From JADFXI01 sp963784135 (GTDB lineage: Bacteria > Nitrospirota > Thermodesulfovibrionia > Thermodesulfovibrionales > Dissulfurispiraceae), in NCBI GenBank assembly GCA_963784135.1, contig CAWAQG010000002.1, forward strand, positions 1 to 64,000: a stretch of DNA of 64,000 bases. Direction: 5' to 3'. The notes below the pieces were generated by a model. That model did not search any database, was not told the origin of the DNA, and saw only the letters and a program-made list of their open reading frames with translations. The position numbers and the translations under genes are program-made. Each line of letters opens with the position of its first letter. The stretch's first letter is position 1. Below are positions 14,910-24,051 of the stretch, in pieces.

Positions 14910-15329
14910 CTATGTCGCTGCCTCTTCGCTTTTGACAAGAGCGGGCAATTGCTCACTATTTTTATTTAAGCTGGCATGCCCATTAAATACTCCGCCTTCT
15001 GCAACCGTTAGTCTTCGTGAGCAAATAGCCCCATCAAGTCTACCCGTGCCCTTTACTTCAACCAACTCATCCGCTGTAATGTCCCCCACTACTGCACCCC
15101 CGATTATTGCCGCTCTTGTGTGCATATTCCCTATCACTAAAGCCTTTTCCATGACGATTATAGAATCCGCAGAAACATTTCCCGTATGTATCCCCTCTAT
15201 CTTCACAGTTCCGGCTGCGCGCATGTCCCCTTTTGATTCCGAACCGGGCCCGATAAGCACTTCAAATCTGTCTGTCTTCCTGAACAACTTTTTGATGGCC
15301 TCTTTGATAAACGTCAGCAATCTCATCAT
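14910..15329 (-). CDS. Bactofilin
   Basis: A 139-residue bactofilin (DUF583). The basic N-terminus (LLTFIKEAIKKLFRKTDRFE) precedes the beta-helical core with regular short repeats: LIGPGSESKGDMRAAGTVKI, EGIHTGNVSADSIIVMEKA, VIGNMHTRAAIIGGAVVGDI and TADELVEVKGTGRLDGAI. Bactofilins polymerise into membrane-associated filaments that guide cell shape and polarity. A second start codon three bases downstream is possible. No M23 peptidase partner is adjacent. Confidence 0.9.
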   Translation of the reverse strand: MMRLLTFIKEAIKKLFRKTDRFEVLIGPGSESKGDMRAAGTVKIEGIHTGNVSADSIIVMEKALVIGNMHTRAAIIGGAVVGDITADELVEVKGTGRLDGAICSRRLTVAEGGVFNGHASLNKNSEQLPALVKSEEAAT

Positions 15330-15520
15330 CGCACCCCTTTGATGCCATCACCTCTATTATTCTCAATGAGTAATCAGTATACAGGAAAATTGTTACAAGA
15401 ATGTTACTATTCCACGAAACCTTACCATCTCATTAGTTATGCGGACATATTACCCCTCATACAGGAGGGGTGGGGATGAAACCATTATCGGCGAGAAGAC
15501 AAAAGACCGGGCAACAACTT

Positions 15521-15745
15521 TTATACGGATTTATTTTCCGCCGCAGGCTCCTCGGCTTTTTTATTTTCGGCTGTTTTATTCTCAATCATCGGCTGCTTCT
15601 CGGCATCAGATAAAGCTTTTTTAAATTCTCTTATGCTTTTCCCAAGACCGGCCCCGAGTTCCGGAAGCTTGCCAGGTCCGAAAACTACCAGTGCTATCAC
15701 CAGGATAATCAGCATATGCATAGGTTGAAATAAACCTTCAAACAT
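15521..15745 (-). CDS. tatA: Sec-independent protein translocase TatA/TatE (second copy)
   Basis: A 74-residue TatA-type protein: short periplasmic start, membrane helix MLIILVIALVVFGPGKLPEL, amphipathic helix GAGLGKSIREFKKAL and an acidic/Ala-rich tail. FGPGKLPE is the usual hinge. It differs clearly from the copy at 6330-6533, so the two are paralogues, not a recent duplication. GGGGGG-type Shine-Dalgarno upstream. Confidence 0.92.
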   Translation of the reverse strand: MFEGLFQPMHMLIILVIALVVFGPGKLPELGAGLGKSIREFKKALSDAEKQPMIENKTAENKKAEEPAAENKSV

Positions 15746-15907
15746 TGCTATCTGCCCCCCTTTCTGTCGCTTGCTTTATGTCATATTTTATAACGCTATC
15801 ATTACAATCGTCAAATCCTATTTTATTTTTATATGGAATATATAAGTATAATTTATAAATTTGTCCGCACTGCCGCTCCAATACAATTTGACTCTATAAA
15901 ATAAATA

Positions 15908-16123
15908 GCAGGAGAAGGGGAGCACTTGCTTTTCGACGCGATGCACGGGTCTGCTGTAAAGGGGCGAGTAACCTGCACCCCAAAAAGTCTTTGACTGTTT
16001 GGGGACCCCGTGCGCCGAGCCCCAACCGAGAACTGCTTCGGATATCGCTGGTATGAAGAAATTGGGATTTGCCGACTCAAGTAGTTTCAGCGCGTCGAAA
16101 AGCAAGTGCTCCCCTTCTCCTGC
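15908..16123. repeat. 216-bp element with 33-bp perfect terminal inverted repeats
   Basis: Positions 15908-15940 and 16091-16123 are perfect inverted repeats of 33 bp. The 150-bp interior has no supported gene and contains a second palindrome near 15977-16013 (ACCCCAAAAAGTC...GACTGTTTGGGGACCCC), which is related to a sequence inside trmFO. The right end is 14 bases downstream of the scpA stop codon. It is non-coding and MITE-like, or a large folded 3' structure for scpA. Confidence 0.8.
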
Positions 16124-16137
16124 CTTCCTTCCGCCCC

Positions 16138-16884
16138 TTACCCTTCGGATACAGTATTTTCTGTTTGCCTCATGATCCATACAGTTCCGAATTCGGCGTC
16201 CTGGTATGAGCGCGCAAGCCCGAGCCGCAGGATTTCAAGCAGCGCGAGGAAGGTGACGATAAGCTCGACACGTGAGTTGTCTTCGCTGAAGAGGGCTTCG
16301 AAGCGTGTTGTATGCTCTCCCCCAATTTTTTCAAGAATAAAGGCAATTTTATCCTTTACGGTCAATGTTTCCCGCGATATGCTCATAGCTTCAGGCGGGG
16401 TTTTTTTCAGAATTTTTTGCAGCGCACCCATGAGGTCAAAAATATTTACTTCAAAAAGATACGGTTCAGCCTCCGCCGGCAGATCGTCAATCTTTAAAGG
16501 GTCCCGAGAAAAAGCATTTGTCCAGATACTTTCCCTGTCCCGCAGCGTAGCGGACGCCTCCTTGAACGCCTGGTACTCAAGCAGCTTCTGCACAAGGCCG
16601 GCCCTCGGGTCTTCCTGCTCTTCCGTCTCAATGGTCTCATCGGGCGGCAGCAGCATCCTCGATTTTATATAGATGAGCGTCGCAGCCATGACAAGGAATT
16701 CCGAGGCAATCTCCAGATTCAGTTCTTTCATTATTTCAATATACTCAAGGTACTGCCCGGTTATCTGAGCAATAGGAATATCATATATATCAATCTTATT
16801 ATGCTTGATCAGATGCAGGAGAAGATCGAGCGGCCCCTCAAACAAGGGAAGCCTTATGCTGTAGGCATTAGCAGAATCGTCCAA
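16138..16884 (-). CDS. scpA: Segregation and condensation protein A
   Basis: A 248-residue ScpA kleisin, which bridges the SMC heads and recruits ScpB for chromosome condensation. The signature LPLFEGPLDLLLHLIKHNKIDIYDIPIA opens the protein, followed by YLEYIEIMKELNLEIASEFL and VMAATLIYIKSRMLLP. The C-terminal winged helix includes VELIVTFLALLEILRLGLA. The TTG start directly follows the hisG stop, so the genes are coupled. scpB is not in the window. Confidence 0.93.
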   Translation of the reverse strand: MDDSANAYSIRLPLFEGPLDLLLHLIKHNKIDIYDIPIAQITGQYLEYIEIMKELNLEIASEFLVMAATLIYIKSRMLLPPDETIETEEQEDPRAGLVQKLLEYQAFKEASATLRDRESIWTNAFSRDPLKIDDLPAEAEPYLFEVNIFDLMGALQKILKKTPPEAMSISRETLTVKDKIAFILEKIGGEHTTRFEALFSEDNSRVELIVTFLALLEILRLGLARSYQDAEFGTVWIMRQTENTVSEG

Positions 16885-17769
16885 TTACGGAATAACCTTG
16901 TTTAGCGGGTACTCAACAATGCCCGAGGCCCCAGCGCTCTTGAGCCTGGGGATAATGTCACGCACCGTCTTTTCGTCAGTGATCACATCAATGGCGTACC
17001 AGCCAGTGTCTGAAAGGGATGAAACAGTTGGAGAGTGCATGGCGGAAAGCAGGCTCAATACTTTTTTAAATGTCTTTTCAGACACGTTCATTTTCAAGCC
17101 GACCTTTTCTTCAGCGGCGAGCGCTCCCCGCAAAAGCAGGGCGATGTTCTCCATCTTCTGCCGCTTCCACCTGTCCTGCCAGGCCTTTTTATTGGCAATA
17201 AACCTGGTAGTCGATTCAATCATGGTTTCAATGATTCTCAGGTTGTTCGCTTTTAATGAAGTGCCGGTCTCCGTAAGCTCCACTATGGCATCCGCAAGTT
17301 GCGGAGGTTTCACTTCGGTCGCACCCCATGAAAAGTCCACCTCCGCCTTGATCTTTTTTGATTTCAGGTACCTCTTTGTAAAGCCGACCAGTTCAGTAGC
17401 AACACGCTTTCCATCGAGGTCTTTTATGGTTTTTATCTTTGAATCCACCGGGACGGCGATTACCCAGCGCACCGGCCTGAACCCTTCTTTTGCGTATAGC
17501 AGTTCCGCGACCTCAACGACATCGGCATTCTGCTCAAGCACCCAATCGCGGCCTGTCAAACCGCAGTCAAGGTGGCCGTCCTCAACATAACGCGCCATTT
17601 CCTGGGCCCTGATAAGCATGGAAGTGATCTCAGAGTCGTCGAAAACAGGATAATAAGAGCGGGCGGAAACGCTGACATGATATCCTGCCTTTCTGAACAA
17701 TTTAAGTGTCGATTCCTGAAGGCTCCCCTTGGGAAGCCCCAGTCTCAATAAATGCTTATTGTTATTCAT
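16885..17769 (-). CDS. hisG: ATP phosphoribosyltransferase, long form
   Basis: A 294-residue HisG that joins ATP and PRPP in the first step of histidine synthesis. RLGLPKGSLQESTLKLFRKA opens the catalytic domain; the PRPP loop ELVGFTKRYL, DGHLDCGLTGRDWV and DAIVELTETGTSLKANNL are present. The length and the C-terminal ACT-like part (SPTVSSLSDTGWYAIDVI) show the long form, inhibited by histidine without HisZ. It is followed immediately by scpA; other his genes are not in view. Confidence 0.94.
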   Translation of the reverse strand: MNNNKHLLRLGLPKGSLQESTLKLFRKAGYHVSVSARSYYPVFDDSEITSMLIRAQEMARYVEDGHLDCGLTGRDWVLEQNADVVEVAELLYAKEGFRPVRWVIAVPVDSKIKTIKDLDGKRVATELVGFTKRYLKSKKIKAEVDFSWGATEVKPPQLADAIVELTETGTSLKANNLRIIETMIESTTRFIANKKAWQDRWKRQKMENIALLLRGALAAEEKVGLKMNVSEKTFKKVLSLLSAMHSPTVSSLSDTGWYAIDVITDEKTVRDIIPRLKSAGASGIVEYPLNKVIP

Positions 17770-17890
17770 TTATTTTTCCCCGGAAAAAGTTGATAGCAAG
17801 TTGATTATTTTAAAAGCTTTAAACAAATTGTGTCAATCGGCCTGCGGAAATGCATGGGTGATCACCAAGTGGTGAATGGCAAACCCATGG

Positions 17891-17911
17891 TGTTATACTA
17901 TTTTGATTATG
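17891..17911 (+). promoter_or_regulatory. Extended -10 element just before murB
   Basis: TGTTATACT (17891-17899) is an extended -10 ending nine bases before the ATG at 17909. No Shine-Dalgarno lies between them. A good -35 is not evident. The mRNA would have a leader of only a few bases. Confidence 0.5.
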
Positions 17912-18997
17912 GAGACTTCCGGATTAATTATTAAAGAAAATTACCCTCTCAAAGAATTGACCACATTTAAGATAGGCGGTCCTGCACGCTACTTTACCGA
18001 AGTCAGCCGTGAGCGTGAAGTTCTTGAGGCGCTTGCATTTGCAAAGGGCCTCAACCTTGATATTTTTACTCTCGGCGGCGGCAGCAACCTTCTTGTAAGC
18101 GATGAGGGATTCCCCGGCCTTGTTATTCATAACAGGATAACAGGACTTGATTATCGCAGGGATGGCGACAGCGTGGTTGTCACAGCCAATGCAGGGCATG
18201 AATGGGACGCCTTTACGAAATTATGTACTGAACATAACTGGCAAGGCGTCGAATGCCTTTCAGGAATTCCCGGCACGGTCGGCGCGGCGCCGGTCCAGAA
18301 CATCGGCGCATACGGACAGAGCGCGGAAAGCGTGGTCGAAGAGGTCCGCGCCTTTGATATAACCACGGGATCTCCTGCCATATTAGGCAGCCAAGATTGC
18401 GGGTTCAGGTACCGGCAAAGCATATTTAATACAGCTGCAGCGGGCCGATATATCATAACCGGAGTTACCTTCAGACTCGCCGCGGCGGGGCGTTCCCATA
18501 TTACCCACCATGATCTGAAACAGCATTTTTCGGCGACAGCAGACATTACCCCTGCGCAGGTAAGGGATGCCGTGCTCGAAATAAGAAACTCAAAAGGCCT
18601 GCTGGTACTTGACGGATACGATCGCCTCAACAGCGCAGGCTCGTTCTTTAAAAACCCCGTAGTTTCATGTGAGATATTTGAACAGGTCAGAAAAACAGTT
18701 CAGGACATAGGCGGCTGTGCGAACTGGTCCTGGCCCCAGGCTTCAGGAGAGGTGAAAATATCTGCCGCATGCCTGATTCAGACAGCGGGTTTTACAAGAG
18801 GCTATCGCAGGGGCAATGTCGGCATATCACCCAGGCATACGCTCGCCCTCATAAACTATGGTAATGCGACAGCCTGCGAGGTCATCGCCTTTGCGCGACA
18901 GGTACAGGAGCGAGTAGGGGAAAAGTTCGGCATTACGCTCAAGCCTGAAGTGCAGTGCATCGGCATACTGCCCCCTTTATTGGATGACAACTGCTAA
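17909..18997 (+). CDS. murB: UDP-N-acetylenolpyruvoylglucosamine reductase
   Basis: A 362-residue FAD enzyme that reduces UDP-GlcNAc-enolpyruvate to UDP-MurNAc in the cytoplasm. NYPLKELTTFKIGGPARYF, the FAD motif LGGGSNLLVSDEGF, the PGTVGAAPVQNIGAYG loop, FRYRQSIF, the catalytic Ser in SAGSFFKNP and Glu in LKPEVQCIG are present. Length and FRYRxS indicate the E. coli-type (type I) enzyme. I chose the ATG at 17909 over one 11 codons upstream. It precedes the nfn genes on the same strand. Confidence 0.94.
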   Translation: METSGLIIKENYPLKELTTFKIGGPARYFTEVSREREVLEALAFAKGLNLDIFTLGGGSNLLVSDEGFPGLVIHNRITGLDYRRDGDSVVVTANAGHEWDAFTKLCTEHNWQGVECLSGIPGTVGAAPVQNIGAYGQSAESVVEEVRAFDITTGSPAILGSQDCGFRYRQSIFNTAAAGRYIITGVTFRLAAAGRSHITHHDLKQHFSATADITPAQVRDAVLEIRNSKGLLVLDGYDRLNSAGSFFKNPVVSCEIFEQVRKTVQDIGGCANWSWPQASGEVKISAACLIQTAGFTRGYRRGNVGISPRHTLALINYGNATACEVIAFARQVQERVGEKFGITLKPEVQCIGILPPLLDDNC

Positions 18998-19018
18998 AAT
19001 AAATTGAGGAGTCGTGTA

Positions 19019-19882
19019 ATGTATAAAATTCTGGAAAAGCAGGTTTTGAGTGATGTGACTAAACTCATGGTCATTGAGGCCCCCCATATCGCGCGAAAGG
19101 CACAGGCCGGCCAATTCGTTATTTTACGTATTGATGAGCGTGGGGAGCGCATACCCCTTACCATAGCGGACTACGACCCGGAAGCGGGCACAATTACTAT
19201 TATCTTCCAGGAAGTCGGGCAATCGACTATGCACCTCGGGACTCTCAAGCCCGGAGATACGCTTGTCACGTTTGCCGGCCCACTGGGCCATCCCACTGAG
19301 ATAGAAAATTATGGGACCGTTGTCTGCGTGGGCGGAGGCGTCGGGGTTGCGCCTATCTATCCAATTGCACGTTCGCTCAAAAAAGCCGGCAATAAGGTTA
19401 TTTCCATAATAGGCGCCCGCTCCAGGGGCTTGCTGTTCTGGGAGGACAAGATGCGTGCAGTATCCGATGAACTGCACATATGCACTGATGACGGTTCCTA
19501 TGGCCGGAAGGCACTGGTCACCGACCCCCTCAAGGAAATTCTGGAAACAAAAAACAATAACGTAGCAAAAGTCTGGGCCATAGGTCCTGCCGTTATGATG
19601 AAGTTCGTATCATTGACCACCAACCCTTTTAATGTTCCAACCATTGTCAGCCTGAACACAATCATGATAGACGGGACCGGAATGTGCGGCGGCTGCAGGG
19701 TGCTCCTGGATGAGGGAGCAAAGTTCGTTTGCGTGGACGGCCCTGAATTTGACGGCCACAAGGTAGACTGGGCCAGTCTTTTGTCCCGCCTGCAGTTCTA
19801 TCGTGAAGAAGAACAGGCGGCGGTAGAGCACTGGAAGCACGTCTGCAATCTCGAAAAAGCAATAGCGGATGGGGAAAAATAA
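19019..19882 (+). CDS. nfnA: NfnA/SudB-type ferredoxin-NADP oxidoreductase subunit
   Basis: A 287-residue FAD/NAD(P)-binding subunit with one 2Fe-2S centre. The FNR-like barrel (ERIPLTIADYD), the nucleotide site VVCVGGGVGVAPIYPIARSL and the C-terminal cluster motif DGTGMCGGCRVLL...FVCVDGPEFDGH are seen. With NfnB it forms the bifurcating transhydrogenase NfnAB, which couples NADH and reduced ferredoxin to NADP; the same architecture is called sulfide dehydrogenase SudB in some organisms. AGGAG lies before the ATG at 19019. The stop codon abuts nfnB. Confidence 0.92.
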   Translation: MYKILEKQVLSDVTKLMVIEAPHIARKAQAGQFVILRIDERGERIPLTIADYDPEAGTITIIFQEVGQSTMHLGTLKPGDTLVTFAGPLGHPTEIENYGTVVCVGGGVGVAPIYPIARSLKKAGNKVISIIGARSRGLLFWEDKMRAVSDELHICTDDGSYGRKALVTDPLKEILETKNNNVAKVWAIGPAVMMKFVSLTTNPFNVPTIVSLNTIMIDGTGMCGGCRVLLDEGAKFVCVDGPEFDGHKVDWASLLSRLQFYREEEQAAVEHWKHVCNLEKAIADGEK

Positions 19883-21331
19883 ATGGCTGCGTTAGGACCA
19901 AAAGAGAGGATGAAAATACCCCGGCAGCCTATGCCTAATCAGGACCCGGTGATACGCAGCGGCAATTTCGGGGAAGTGGCACTGGGCTACAATGAAGAAA
20001 CGGCGCGTAAAGAGGCTGAACGCTGCCTTCAATGCAAGAAACCCGCCTGTACGGAGGGCTGCCCTGTCGGCGTGCTTATCCCCCAATTTATCCTTGCTCT
20101 GCGCGAAGGGAATATGACCGGGGCTGTTGAGGCGATGAAAGTAAAAAATAACCTCCCCGCAATCTGCGGAAGGGTCTGTCCGCAGGAGGTGCAATGCGAA
20201 GGTAAGTGCATCCTGGGCAAGAAAGGCGAGGCCGTAGCCATAGGGCGTCTGGAGCGCTTTGTGGGTGACTTCGAGCTTGCACAGCGCACCTGCCCGCTGG
20301 TGAGCGCACCTGCCACAGGCAGGAAGATCGCTGTTGTCGGCACCGGACCGGCTGGATTAACGTGTGCCGTAGACCTGGCAAGAGAAGGACATAAAGTCAC
20401 TATGTTCGAGTCGCTCCATGGTGCAGGAGGCGTGCTTGTTTACGGCATACCCGAGTTCCGGCTGCCAAAGGGCGTTGTGTTCGGAGAAATCAACTATGCG
20501 GTAGAGTGCCTCGGCATTGAAATAAGGACCGATCACGTTGTGGGCCGTTCTGTTTCATTGAATGAGCTGCTCGGGGAGTACGATGCTGTATTCCTCGGTA
20601 CCGGAGCGGGCCTGCCTTCTTTCATGCGTATCCCCGGCATAAATCTTAACGGCGTTATGTCTGCCAACGAGTTTCTTACCCGCGTCAATCTTATGAAAGG
20701 ATATCTCTTTCCTCAATATAGTACTCCGGTCAAAGCAGGCAAGCGGGTCGTGGTCATAGGAGGCGGCAATGTCGCCATGGACGCGGCCCGGTGCAGCGCC
20801 CGCATACAGGCGCTCCATGCAGCCAGTACCAATGGTTTCCGGGGCGAAGTGCATATCGTCTACCGCAGGTCCAAAGATGAATTGCCGGCCCGGCTCGAAG
20901 AGGTCCACCACGCAGAAGAGGAGGGCATTATCTTTGATCTACTCACTAATCCCATAGAAATACTGGGAGACAGCAGCGGTAAGGCAGTCGGAATGCGCTG
21001 CATCCGCATGGAACTCGGCGAGCCGGACGCAAGCGGCAGGCGCAAGCCGGTCCCCATTGCAGGCTCAGAGTTCGAGATGGAAGCGGATACCGTGATCATG
21101 GCGCTCGGCACCAGCCCCAACCCGCTCGTCTTCGTTGATGCCGACGGTCTCGAAAGAACGAAACAGGGCACTGCAGTTGCCGATGCCGCAAGCGGAAGAA
21201 CGAGAAAACAGCGTGTATGGGCCGGGGGAGATATCGTTACCGGGGCAGCAACTGTTATCAGCGCAATGGGCGCAGGCAAGCGCGCCGCAGCAGATATAAA
21301 TAAGTTTTTAAAAGGCGAAGTGACCTGGTAA
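19883..21331 (+). CDS. nfnB: NfnB/SudA-type (GltD-like) flavoprotein subunit
   Basis: A 482-residue GltD-like flavoprotein. The N-terminal iron-sulfur part has CLQCKKPACTEGCPVGV and CGRVCPQEVQCEGKC for two 4Fe-4S clusters. The FAD site is KIAVVGTGPAGLTCA and the NAD(P) site VVVIGGGNVAMDAAR; the end has GDIVTGAATVISAMGAGK. It begins directly after the nfnA stop. In NfnAB this subunit carries the bifurcating FAD. The pairing with NfnA argues against a plain glutamate synthase small chain. Confidence 0.92.
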   Translation: MAALGPKERMKIPRQPMPNQDPVIRSGNFGEVALGYNEETARKEAERCLQCKKPACTEGCPVGVLIPQFILALREGNMTGAVEAMKVKNNLPAICGRVCPQEVQCEGKCILGKKGEAVAIGRLERFVGDFELAQRTCPLVSAPATGRKIAVVGTGPAGLTCAVDLAREGHKVTMFESLHGAGGVLVYGIPEFRLPKGVVFGEINYAVECLGIEIRTDHVVGRSVSLNELLGEYDAVFLGTGAGLPSFMRIPGINLNGVMSANEFLTRVNLMKGYLFPQYSTPVKAGKRVVVIGGGNVAMDAARCSARIQALHAASTNGFRGEVHIVYRRSKDELPARLEEVHHAEEEGIIFDLLTNPIEILGDSSGKAVGMRCIRMELGEPDASGRRKPVPIAGSEFEMEADTVIMALGTSPNPLVFVDADGLERTKQGTAVADAASGRTRKQRVWAGGDIVTGAATVISAMGAGKRAAADINKFLKGEVTW

Positions 21332-21364
21332 TCAGCAAGGACTTCTTCAACTGTATAAAACAAA

Positions 21365-21403
21365 AAAACCCTGCCCGTTGTTTTTGCCGGGCAGGGTTTT
21401 TTT
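21365..21403. terminator. Bidirectional terminator between nfnB and the NuoG-like gene
   Basis: AAAACCCTGCCCG (21365-21377) pairs with CGGGCAGGGTTTT (21388-21400), with T-runs on both strands. It serves the two convergent operons. Confidence 0.9.
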
Positions 21404-21409
21404 ACTTTT

Positions 21410-23422
21410 TTATGCCGTTACAGGCGCTTCTTTAAGCCACAGAAGGCGGGAGCCGTTAATCACAGAGGCGTTGACAGATTCAATCAATTCATCCGGTTTA
21501 ACATCAAAACCCTCTTTCCGGGCAAACGCTTCAACTGTTACTTTTACCTTTATCTTTGCAAGTTTTTTTGTATCGGTTTCTTTTGCCTCTTTCATCCTGG
21601 AGCCCATGGCGCCGGCAACTGACGCAAATATCTCCCTGTGCGCCTTTGCCTCGCCGGCAGGGGCGATTGCCATGCCGATATGCTTTAACCTTCCATTATA
21701 GTCTATGATTGTTCCCGCGGCTTCAAGATACGCGGCGGCAGGAAGCACCACGTCAGCCTGCTTCGCAAGCGGGGTAAGATGCGAATGCTGGACCACGAGG
21801 AAGTCGGTTTTGGGCCGCGAGGCCAACGGGACCTCGCCGACGGCGTAGAGCAGACCGGGGCCGCCTTTAACCATCTCCTTATATGATTTTCCTTCAGCGG
21901 CAACGCCCATCATCAGCACACCCTTTGCATTGCTTTCAAGAGGAACAGATACTGCAACGCCTTTGACAATACTAAGGTTGGCAGCGGCATGGTACATCGC
22001 CGGAGAGGAAAAGATGACGGGATTACGGGCTTCGGCAAACAGGTCAGCGGCTTTCCCGGTATTTTCATCAACCTCCGCTCCTGAAACCGCATCGGCAAGC
22101 TTTTTGTCCTTTGTCAGTCCTTTATCAACAAGAGCCTTTGCCATGGATTTAAGGGCAGCTGCTTCATTCCCGGTCAGGTTCAGTGCTGCAATTGCGCCGA
22201 TTTCGGGCACCGATTCATTGATGGTGATGAGCTTTGCGCCCCCATGCACCTTTTTTCGTATTACGGCATCCAATGCCGGCAGAATCCTTTTCCATTGGCT
22301 CGGATCCAGGTCAACGAGTACGAACAGGTCTGCTGAATCAATATCGGCTGTATCAGAAATCAATGTGGCCGCATCACCATACAGGCCGGCTGTGGAATCC
22401 ACATTTTTTGTCTTTACCACTTCCGAAGCGAACCGTTTCATGGTAAGCGCATCCTCGTTAAGAAGTCCTGCAGTTGCAATAAACCCGGTATTGTTCCCTG
22501 CCTTACTGATTTCCCGTGCAACTATATCGAGCGCATCTTTCCAGGTGGTCTCTTTCAACTCACCGTTGACGCGCTTCATCGGCATTGTCACTCTGTTGTC
22601 AGCCTCGATGCAGTCGAAGCCGAACCGTCCGTAAGCACAAATATAACGTTCAGCAGAGCCTTCAAGAGCACCTGCGCTCACCTTCATCACATAGCCGTCT
22701 TTCGTGCTGACGGTAATATCACAGCCGTTTCCGCACAAGAGACAGACAGAGTCCACCCTTTCATAGTCCCATTCGCGTCCCTTGCGCCACCTGTCCGCAT
22801 CGAGCAGCGCATTGACCGGACAGGCATCCACGCAGCTTCCGCAGAAGGTACATCCCGATTCCTGAAGGGGCCGGTCGTTTGCAGTAGTGACTTTTGAGCC
22901 GACACCCCTTCCCATAAACTCCAGGACATTGGTCCCCTGGTTCTTGCACACGCGCACGCACCTGCCGCACAATACGCAGTAATCGGGATCGCGCTTGATA
23001 AAAGGATTGGCAGTATCCAGGGGATAGCCGAATTTTTTCCTGGTAAAACTCGACTCCTTGATTTCAAAGTCATAGGCATACTGCTGCAGATTGCAGACGC
23101 CGGCTTTGGTGCAGGTCATGCAGTCAAGCGGATGCATGGAAAGGATAAGGTCTATGACAAACTTTCTTATCTCCTGGACCTTCTCGGTTTTCGTATTGAT
23201 CGACATGCCTTCCTTGATTCTTGTGGTGCATGCGATCATGGGGGTCTTCATCCCCTCGATTTCAACAAGACAGAGCCTGCATGCGCCGATGCCCTTCAGT
23301 CCCTTCAGGTAACAGAGATTCGGTATATGAATCCCTCCGAGTGCCGCGGCATCAATAAGGTTTGTACCCTCCGGGGCACTGACCGTTTTACCATCTATTG
23401 TAAGTGTCACCATGTTAGCCAT
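21410..23422 (-). CDS. NuoG-like iron-sulfur subunit of an NADH-linked complex
   Basis: A 670-residue protein. The 2Fe-2S domain (CYLKGLKGIGACRLCLVEI...MIACTT), the His/Cys cluster (HPLDCMTCTKAGVCNLQ), two 4Fe-4S motifs (CVLCGRCVRVC, CTFCGSCVDACPVNAL) and a molybdopterin-type Fe4S4 motif (CLLCGNGC) follow in order. The molybdopterin-like domain has no Cys/Sec at the expected place (STAGLYGDAAT), so it is not a working formate dehydrogenase. No H-cluster motif is present. It is the last gene of a four-gene operon and probably passes electrons between NuoF and ferredoxin. Confidence 0.88.
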   Translation of the reverse strand: MANMVTLTIDGKTVSAPEGTNLIDAAALGGIHIPNLCYLKGLKGIGACRLCLVEIEGMKTPMIACTTRIKEGMSINTKTEKVQEIRKFVIDLILSMHPLDCMTCTKAGVCNLQQYAYDFEIKESSFTRKKFGYPLDTANPFIKRDPDYCVLCGRCVRVCKNQGTNVLEFMGRGVGSKVTTANDRPLQESGCTFCGSCVDACPVNALLDADRWRKGREWDYERVDSVCLLCGNGCDITVSTKDGYVMKVSAGALEGSAERYICAYGRFGFDCIEADNRVTMPMKRVNGELKETTWKDALDIVAREISKAGNNTGFIATAGLLNEDALTMKRFASEVVKTKNVDSTAGLYGDAATLISDTADIDSADLFVLVDLDPSQWKRILPALDAVIRKKVHGGAKLITINESVPEIGAIAALNLTGNEAAALKSMAKALVDKGLTKDKKLADAVSGAEVDENTGKAADLFAEARNPVIFSSPAMYHAAANLSIVKGVAVSVPLESNAKGVLMMGVAAEGKSYKEMVKGGPGLLYAVGEVPLASRPKTDFLVVQHSHLTPLAKQADVVLPAAAYLEAAGTIIDYNGRLKHIGMAIAPAGEAKAHREIFASVAGAMGSRMKEAKETDTKKLAKIKVKVTVEAFARKEGFDVKPDELIESVNASVINGSRLLWLKEAPVTA

Positions 23423-23445
23423 CTATACCTCCCTAAGTTTTTTTA

Positions 23446-24039
23446 TCATACGCCAACAGGCTCGCTGTCCCGCACGGCAATCCTGACTATAGCCCCTGAA
23501 GGGCAGACCTTTATGCATTCTCCGCATTTGGCGCACCGCTTCTGACGGATCTCAAAAGGCAGGCAGCCGCTCTTGAAAGGTTTTCTCTTCTCTCCGAGAA
23601 TCGCGTTGTATTTGCAGACTTCCTTGCATTCGCCGCAAATGGTGCAAACGCCAGGGATGATCCGGTATTCAATAAATGCCGGGCATTGTTCATCAGGGCA
23701 TCTTCCATGAACGTGTTCAAGAAATACTCCCGTTTCCATCCACTCAAGAATAAACCTGGCCGTATCCTTGCCTTTCTTGCACATGGAAGCTTCGGCCATG
23801 CCTGAAGCGATCCTTCTGATGGCCGCCAGGTCTTCTTCGGAGCCGCTGCCTTCGATTATTTTCTCAAGCCGCACCCTTGCTTCAAAGCTGCCAAGCGAAC
23901 AGGGAAAACATTTGCCGCACATGGGTCCCGATAAAAACTCTGTTACATAGAAAAGGGCTTTCTGCACAGGGCAGCCTTTGCCCTCGGCCATCTGCTTTAT
24001 GTCTTCGACCTTCAACTCTTTCTTTTCAATGGTATCCAT
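23446..24039 (-). CDS. Free-standing NADH-4Fe-4S plus 2x[4Fe-4S] ferredoxin subunit
   Basis: A 197-residue subunit. The first half has the NuoF-type 4Fe-4S domain motif GPMCGKCFPCSLGSFEARVR. The second half is a two-cluster ferredoxin, CTICGECKEVCKYNAI and CAKCGECIKVCPSGAI. It duplicates the C-terminal part of the neighbouring NuoF-CBS protein (CGKCPPCRIGTYQML plus ferredoxin) as a separate gene. Its position between NuoF and NuoG suggests a structural electron-transfer subunit of the complex. I know no named equivalent. Confidence 0.8.
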   Translation of the reverse strand: MDTIEKKELKVEDIKQMAEGKGCPVQKALFYVTEFLSGPMCGKCFPCSLGSFEARVRLEKIIEGSGSEEDLAAIRRIASGMAEASMCKKGKDTARFILEWMETGVFLEHVHGRCPDEQCPAFIEYRIIPGVCTICGECKEVCKYNAILGEKRKPFKSGCLPFEIRQKRCAKCGECIKVCPSGAIVRIAVRDSEPVGV

Positions 24040-24051
24040 TGTCCGGGCCCC

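Noticed and set aside
15818..16180. 120-codon minus-strand frame
   Set aside because: It reads through the 33-bp inverted-repeat element and the scpA 3' end; no family content.
21410..23422. Formate dehydrogenase or [FeFe]-hydrogenase catalytic subunit
   Set aside because: The molybdopterin-type domain lacks Cys/Sec at the catalytic place and no H-cluster motifs are present; NuoG-like fits better.
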